NCBI RefSeq assembly: GCF_006517535.1
Contig: NZ_VHQH01000038.1
Coordinates: 62,001-126,000 of the forward strand
Reading direction: 5' to 3'
DNA length: 64,000 nucleotides
From: Schumannella sp. 10F1B-5-1
GTDB lineage: Bacteria > Actinomycetota > Actinomycetes > Actinomycetales > Microbacteriaceae
Under the pieces are notes generated by a model. That model did not search any database and was not told the origin of the DNA. It was given only the letters and a program-made list of their open reading frames with translations. Below, one piece after another: positions 60,493 through 64,000 of this stretch (position 1 is the first letter of the stretch; the number at the start of each line of letters is the position of its first letter). The position numbers and the translations under genes are program-made.

Positions 60493-61146
60493 ATGGTGCG
60501 CATCCCCGTCGAGGGTCTGCTGTTCGACTGCGACGGCGTGCTCGTCGACTCGATCGAGTCGGCCGGGCGCGCCTGGGGTGTCTGGTCGGAGCGCTGGGCG
60601 CCCGAGTTCGACTTCCACCGCGACATCGTGCACGGCGTGCGCGCCGTCGAGACCGTGCGCACCCTCGTCGCCGCCGACGACGTCGAGCGCGCCAACGCCG
60701 AGCTCGAGCGCCTCGAGATCGAGCACGTCGAGGGCACCGCCGCGATCCCGGGCGCCGTCGAGCTGACGGATGCGCTGCCCCAGGGAGCCTGGACGGTCGT
60801 CACCTCGGGCGCGCGCGAGCTCGCCGCCCGCCGCCTCGCCTCGGCCGGCATCGCCCGCCCCGACGGCATCGTCGCCGCCGAGGACGTGTCGAACGGCAAG
60901 CCCGACCCCGAGCCCTACCGCCGCGGCGCCGAGCTGATCGGCATCGATCCCGCCGCCTGCGTCGTCTTCGAAGACGCGCCGGCCGGCATCGCCGCGGCCC
61001 GCGCCGCCGGCGTCGGCACGATCGTCGGCGTCGGAGCGGGCGCCGCCGCGGGATCGCCCGACGTGCTCGTCGCCGACCTGCGCGACGTGAGCTGGGACGG
61101 CGCGGCGCTCGTCGTCACCCCGGCCGAGCCCGCGCCCGTGGCCTGA
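60493..61146 (+). CDS. HAD-superfamily sugar phosphatase / phosphomutase-like
   Basis: 217 residues, HAD subfamily IA. Nucleophile motif FDCDGVLVDSIESAGRAW, motif II VVTSGARELAARRLASAG, motif III/IV GKPDPEPYRRGAELIGIDP and VVFEDAPAGIAAARAAG. Acts on a sugar phosphate, probably the PTS product. AGGAGAG sets the ATG at 60493. A hairpin separates it from the PTS operon, so it may have its own promoter. Confidence 0.88.
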   Translation: MVRIPVEGLLFDCDGVLVDSIESAGRAWGVWSERWAPEFDFHRDIVHGVRAVETVRTLVAADDVERANAELERLEIEHVEGTAAIPGAVELTDALPQGAWTVVTSGARELAARRLASAGIARPDGIVAAEDVSNGKPDPEPYRRGAELIGIDPAACVVFEDAPAGIAAARAAGVGTIVGVGAGAAAGSPDVLVADLRDVSWDGAALVVTPAEPAPVA

Positions 61147-61211
61147 GCCGCTGCGGCGGCCGTGCCGCCCGCGGCCCCGCGTTCCGCGCCCGCGCCCCGC
61201 GCGCCGTACGC

Positions 61212-61274
61212 CGTTTCGGATGGAGCGGATCGCCGAGCCCGATGGCGGCTCGGCGGTGCGGTGCATCCGAAACC
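61212..61274. repeat. 63-bp dyad element, copy d
   Basis: Arms CGTTTCGGATG (61212-61222) and CATCCGAAACC (61264-61274), 10 of 11 positions paired; inner CGAGCC-N7-GGCTCG at offset +22 (61234). Part of the 641-bp region 61147-61787, which has no firm gene. Confidence 0.8.
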
Positions 61275-61355
61275 GCGCACGTCGCGGGGCGGCACCGCGC
61301 CAGGTCGTCGCGCCCGGCGCTCGGCGCCCGAGCCTCGGCGTCGCGCGCCGTACGC

Positions 61356-61418
61356 CGTTTCGGATGAGTGGGGTCGCCGAGCCTGATAGCGGCTCGGAGG
61401 GCTCGTGCTTCCGAAACC
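61356..61418. repeat. 63-bp dyad element, copy e
   Basis: Arms CGTTTCGGATG (61356-61366) and CTTCCGAAACC (61408-61418); inner CGAGCC-N7-GGCTCG at offset +22 (61378). 144 bp after copy d; both are preceded by GCGCGCCGTACGC. Confidence 0.8.
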
Positions 61419-61505
61419 GCGTACGCGAACGACGCGACGCGACGCGACGCGGCGCGGAGCGGTTGGGCGCTCGGCGCCGCGCGTGCGGTTCGCGTGGAAC
61501 GGGCG

Positions 61506-61511
61506 TACCGT
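61506..61511 (+). promoter_or_regulatory. -10 box TACCGT in front of a 23-codon leader ORF
   Basis: TACCGT, 8 bases, GTG at 61520. The only promoter-like box found ahead of the FBP gene. Confidence 0.4.
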
Positions 61512-61519
61512 GGCCTCTC

Positions 61520-61591
61520 GTGAACACCGGGATCGCGACGCCCCACGGGCGTGAGGAGGTCGCCGGCGCCGTCTGCGCCGGCACCAGGTAG
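61520..61591 (+). CDS. Possible 23-residue leader peptide upstream of the FBP gene
   Basis: GTG start directly after a -10 box, TAG stop at 61589-61591, product VNTGIATPHGREEVAGAVCA plus three. The last codons lie in an 8-bp hairpin (GCCGGCGC 61562-61569, GCGCCGGC 61575-61582). It may act as an attenuation peptide for the gene 196 bases downstream, or be chance. Confidence 0.35.
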   Translation: MNTGIATPHGREEVAGAVCAGTR

Positions 61592-61787
61592 CCGCGGTCA
61601 CCCGACCCCGCGCATCCACTGCTCTCCGACACCCGGCCTCGCTGTGCCGGGGTCCCGCTCGAGCCATCGCCCTCGCGTTTGCCGTGAACGCGATCGAGCC
61701 GACGCGGGTCGATCAATGGATGCGCGTCCTCACCGACCGTCGCCCGCTCCGCGACCGCGCGCGGGCATCCCGAAAGGCTTCACACCC

Positions 61788-62318
61788 ATGCACTCCTTCG
61801 ACGAGAAGGCTCTCCGTGCCGCGTTCGTCAACGCGTCGCGCAAGGATCTCAGCGACATGACCCCGCCCGACCTCGGCGTGGTCGACTTCGACCGGCTCGA
61901 CTACCTGGGCTGGCGCGACCGCAAGCTCGCCCGCCGGGCGTATCTCGTGGTGCCCGTTCCTGAGCTCGATCCGAGCGGCGCACCCGTGCCCGACGGCGCC
62001 GAGCGCCTGGTCGGCATCGTGCTGCGCCAGGCCGAGGCCGCGCCGCGCGCGCGGGCCCAGTGCTCCTGGTGCCAGGACGTGCGCCTGCCCAACGACGTCG
62101 TGTTCTTCAGCGCCAAGCGCGCCGGTGCGGCCGGCCGCAAGGGCGACACGGTCGGCACCCTGATGTGCTCGGAGTTCGAGTGCTCGGCGAACGTGCGCAC
62201 TCCGCCGCCGCCGGCCTATCTCGGCTTCGACGTGGATGCGGCGGTGCGAGAGCGCACCGGCCGCCTCCGCGAGCTGGCGGCGAACTTCGGCCGCACGCTG
62301 CTCGGCGACGAGGGCTGA
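61788..62318 (+). CDS. FBP-domain (elongation factor G-binding, FusB-like) protein
   Basis: 176 residues. N-terminal helical part (FDEKALRAAFVNASRKDLSDM), then LDYLGWRDRKLARRAYLVV and a four-Cys zinc site: CSWCQ and later CSEFEC. These proteins bind EF-G and help release it from the ribosome; some relatives confer fusidic acid tolerance. The role here is inferred from the family. ATG 61788 with AAAGG 11 bases upstream. It converges on the MFS gene at 12 bp. Confidence 0.85.
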   Translation: MHSFDEKALRAAFVNASRKDLSDMTPPDLGVVDFDRLDYLGWRDRKLARRAYLVVPVPELDPSGAPVPDGAERLVGIVLRQAEAAPRARAQCSWCQDVRLPNDVVFFSAKRAGAAGRKGDTVGTLMCSEFECSANVRTPPPPAYLGFDVDAAVRERTGRLRELAANFGRTLLGDEG

Positions 62319-62330
62319 CGTTCGCCCGGC

Positions 62331-63590
62331 TCAGGTGGCGCTGCTCCTCAGGCGCAGCGCCACCGCGGTCGCGCACGCCGCGATCACGACGGCCGTGCCG
62401 ATCAGCACCGCCGGGAACGAGAACAGCGGCGCGAGCACGGCCAGGATCGCGGGCAGGAAGAAGCCGGCGTAGGTCATCGAGTAGTAGACGGCGGTGAGTC
62501 CGGCGAGGTCGTGCGGGGTCGCCATGTCCTGCACGGCGCCAAGCCCGAACACCATGCAGGGGCCGTAGCCCGCGCCGAACAGGGGCGCCGCGATGAGCAC
62601 GGCCGCGATCGCCGTGCCGCCCGAGCCGACGGCTGCCGCGATGAGCAGCAGTGCGCCGCCCGCGATGAACGCGAGTCCGACCACGCCGCTGCGACCGCGG
62701 GTGAGTCGCGCGATCGGCGCCGACAGCAGCTGCACGACCGTGCCCGTGCCGAGCGTCACGACGGTCGCGAGCGTCGCGAAGCCGACCCGGAGCGCCCCGG
62801 TCTGCTCGGCGACGAGACTCGGCCCGACCGCGAAGGCGAGCGCCGGCGCCGCGAACACCCAGGGGGCGAGCGGCAGCACGACGCGCACGAATCGACGACG
62901 GGCGTGGCGCGGGATGCGCAGGTCGCCGAGCAGGGATCGCACGGCCGGGTCGGGCATCCGCGTCTCGGGCGCGCGCAGCAGCACGACGCCGGCGAGCATC
63001 GTCGCCGCGATCTGCACCAGGTAGGGCAGCAGGGTCGGCAGGGGAGCGAACTGCGCCAGTACTCCCGCGATGCCGGCGCCGCCGCCGAAGCCGGCCGTGA
63101 GCGAGAGCGCCGATCGACGGGCGCCCGACGACGAGCGGCCGGAGGTGACCGACAGCTCCTTGATCCAGCTGCTGCCGACGACCATCCCGACCGCGACGCT
63201 GACGCCGCTGACCAGGCGGCCGACGCTCATCCCGATCACGCTGAAGCTGGCGGTCGCCAGGATCACGCTGCCGATCACGCCGATCAGCAGGCCGACGAGC
63301 ATGACCGGCTTGCGGCCGAAGCGGTCGCTCCAGGCGCCCGCGAGCGCGAATCCAGGCACGAGTCCGATCACGTACGACGCGAGGAACAGGTCGACCTCGA
63401 CGGTCGAATAGCCGAACACCTGCTCATAGAGCTGCATGAGCGGCACGAAGTGGTTGCCGCCCCAGGCCAGGGCGACGACGATCGGGGCGACCCGCAGCCA
63501 GCCGTGCGGTGCGGTGATGCCGGATGCGGGGGAGCCGTTCGATCCGCCGGTTCCGCCGGTTCCGCTCGACGGATCCGGCGTGCTGCTCAC
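62331..63590 (-). CDS. MFS transporter
   Basis: 419 residues, 12 helices. A Gly/Ser/Thr N-tail, then GWLRVAPIVVALAWGGNHFVPL, the MFS loop GAWSDRFGRKPVMLVG between helices 2 and 3, and a second half starting near FVRVVLPLAPWVFAAPALAF. Looks like a drug/metabolite exporter-type MFS; substrate unknown. GTG 63590 is 6 bases after TAGGGT. Divergent from the ArsR-type gene, which may control it. Confidence 0.85.
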   Translation of the reverse strand: MSSTPDPSSGTGGTGGSNGSPASGITAPHGWLRVAPIVVALAWGGNHFVPLMQLYEQVFGYSTVEVDLFLASYVIGLVPGFALAGAWSDRFGRKPVMLVGLLIGVIGSVILATASFSVIGMSVGRLVSGVSVAVGMVVGSSWIKELSVTSGRSSSGARRSALSLTAGFGGGAGIAGVLAQFAPLPTLLPYLVQIAATMLAGVVLLRAPETRMPDPAVRSLLGDLRIPRHARRRFVRVVLPLAPWVFAAPALAFAVGPSLVAEQTGALRVGFATLATVVTLGTGTVVQLLSAPIARLTRGRSGVVGLAFIAGGALLLIAAAVGSGGTAIAAVLIAAPLFGAGYGPCMVFGLGAVQDMATPHDLAGLTAVYYSMTYAGFFLPAILAVLAPLFSFPAVLIGTAVVIAACATAVALRLRSSAT

Positions 63591-63596
63591 CGCTCG

Positions 63597-63602
63597 ACCC
63601 TA
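63597..63602 (-). promoter_or_regulatory. -10 box TAGGGT for the MFS gene
   Basis: Minus strand TAGGGT, 6 bases, GTG (63590). Confidence 0.5.
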
Positions 63603-63717
63603 GCGGCGCGGCGGTTGCGCTCGCGTTGCAGGCGGCGGTCCGCCCGGGCGCGGGTGGACCGGTCGCCGAAGGCCGATCTCGCGCAGAGCTTGACGCGCGC
63701 ATCCCCGAGGCCGATAG

Positions 63718-63733
63718 TTAACGCAGTCGTTAA
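63718..63733. promoter_or_regulatory. ArsR-type operator TTAACG-CAGT-CGTTAA
   Basis: Perfect 6-bp arms, 16 bp upstream of the ArsR start. Likely self-binding site, possibly also acting on the divergent MFS gene. Confidence 0.55.
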
Positions 63734-63749
63734 GTGAAACGAGGATGCC

Positions 63750-64000
63750 ATGCCCGCCGACCAGCTCAGCCTCACCTTCGCGGCGCTCGCCGACCCCACG
63801 CGACGCGCGATCCTGGGCCGGCTGATCGACGGCGAGGCGACCGTGACCGAGCTCGCCGCCCCGCACGCCATGAGCCTGCCCGCCATCTCGCGCCACCTGA
63901 AGGTGCTCGAGCACGCGGGGCTGATCGCGCGGGGGCGCGAGGCGCGCTGGCGTCCGTGTCGGCTCGAGACCGCGGCGCTCGCCGATGCCGACGCGTGGAT
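63750..64000 (+). CDS. ArsR family transcriptional regulator (3' cut by window)
   Basis: The first 83 residues are visible. Winged HTH: FAALADPTRRAILGRLIDGEATVTELA, LPAISRHLKVLEHAGLIARGR. This is the subgroup without the metal-binding Cys box (no Cys in the HTH region), often next to a transporter or SRPBCC protein. ATG 63750 is chosen; ATG 63745 is in another frame. Confidence 0.9.
   Translation, partial: MPADQLSLTFAALADPTRRAILGRLIDGEATVTELAAPHAMSLPAISRHLKVLEHAGLIARGREARWRPCRLETAALADADAW

Overview
This window is a piece of the chromosome of a very high-GC actinobacterium, most likely a member of the Microbacteriaceae. This is inferred from the roughly 70% GC content, menaquinone genes, two LAxTG (class E type) sortase substrates, a tRNA-Tyr without encoded CCA, and about twenty genes whose start codon lies 6-8 bases after a TAnnnT-type -10 box, as expected for leaderless mRNAs. 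I see no phage, transposase, IS or CRISPR array.

Layout. 1-14.8 kb: menaquinone genes (menD cut by the left edge, isochorismate synthase, menG, polyprenyl diphosphate synthase, then a ferredoxin-NADP reductase), split by a 2155-residue wall-anchored lectin/Ig-repeat protein, an acetyltransferase and a PPK2 kinase. 14.9-22 kb: a nuclease/phosphatase-fold hydrolase, a Gly-Ser-Ile/Val triplet-repeat protein, a lipoprotein, cardiolipin synthase, a sugar kinase, a YajQ-like protein and tRNA-Tyr. 22.4-29.2 kb: small enzymes (GNAT, thioredoxin-reductase-like, XRE-cupin regulator, GrpB, inositol monophosphatase), an M23 peptidase with a possible leader ORF, and a FUSC membrane protein. 29.4-38.8 kb: a giant secreted GH92 mannosidase, L-serine dehydratase and a LacI regulator. 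The LacI gene and the GH92 gene share TGACAnCGnTGTCA-type operators. 39-42 kb: a metNIQ importer. 42.3-48.4 kb: a TetR regulator divergent from an NCS1 permease-amidohydrolase pair, then a CBM9-like protein and an alcohol dehydrogenase. 48.6-54.7 kb: an Lrp regulator, a YitT protein and a GntR-prpD-prpB-prpC propionate operon. 54.8-61.1 kb: HPr and transketolase divergent from GntR plus an ascorbate-type PTS (IIA, IIB, IIC) and a HAD phosphatase. 61.8-64 kb: an FBP-domain protein, an MFS transporter and a partial ArsR regulator.

The most unusual content is between the genes. Several intergenic regions carry dyad-symmetric elements of fixed length: a 63-bp family (5 copies, arms and inner hairpin at identical offsets), a 56-bp family (3 copies), a 68-bp pair, a 71-bp pair, a 59-bp element in a 74-bp tandem array (4 copies), a 104-bp tandem duplication, and two singletons of 58 and 57 bp. 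They occur between convergent, divergent and co-oriented genes and lack T-tracts, so simple termination does not explain all of them. All calls were made by reading the sequence; no database search was possible.
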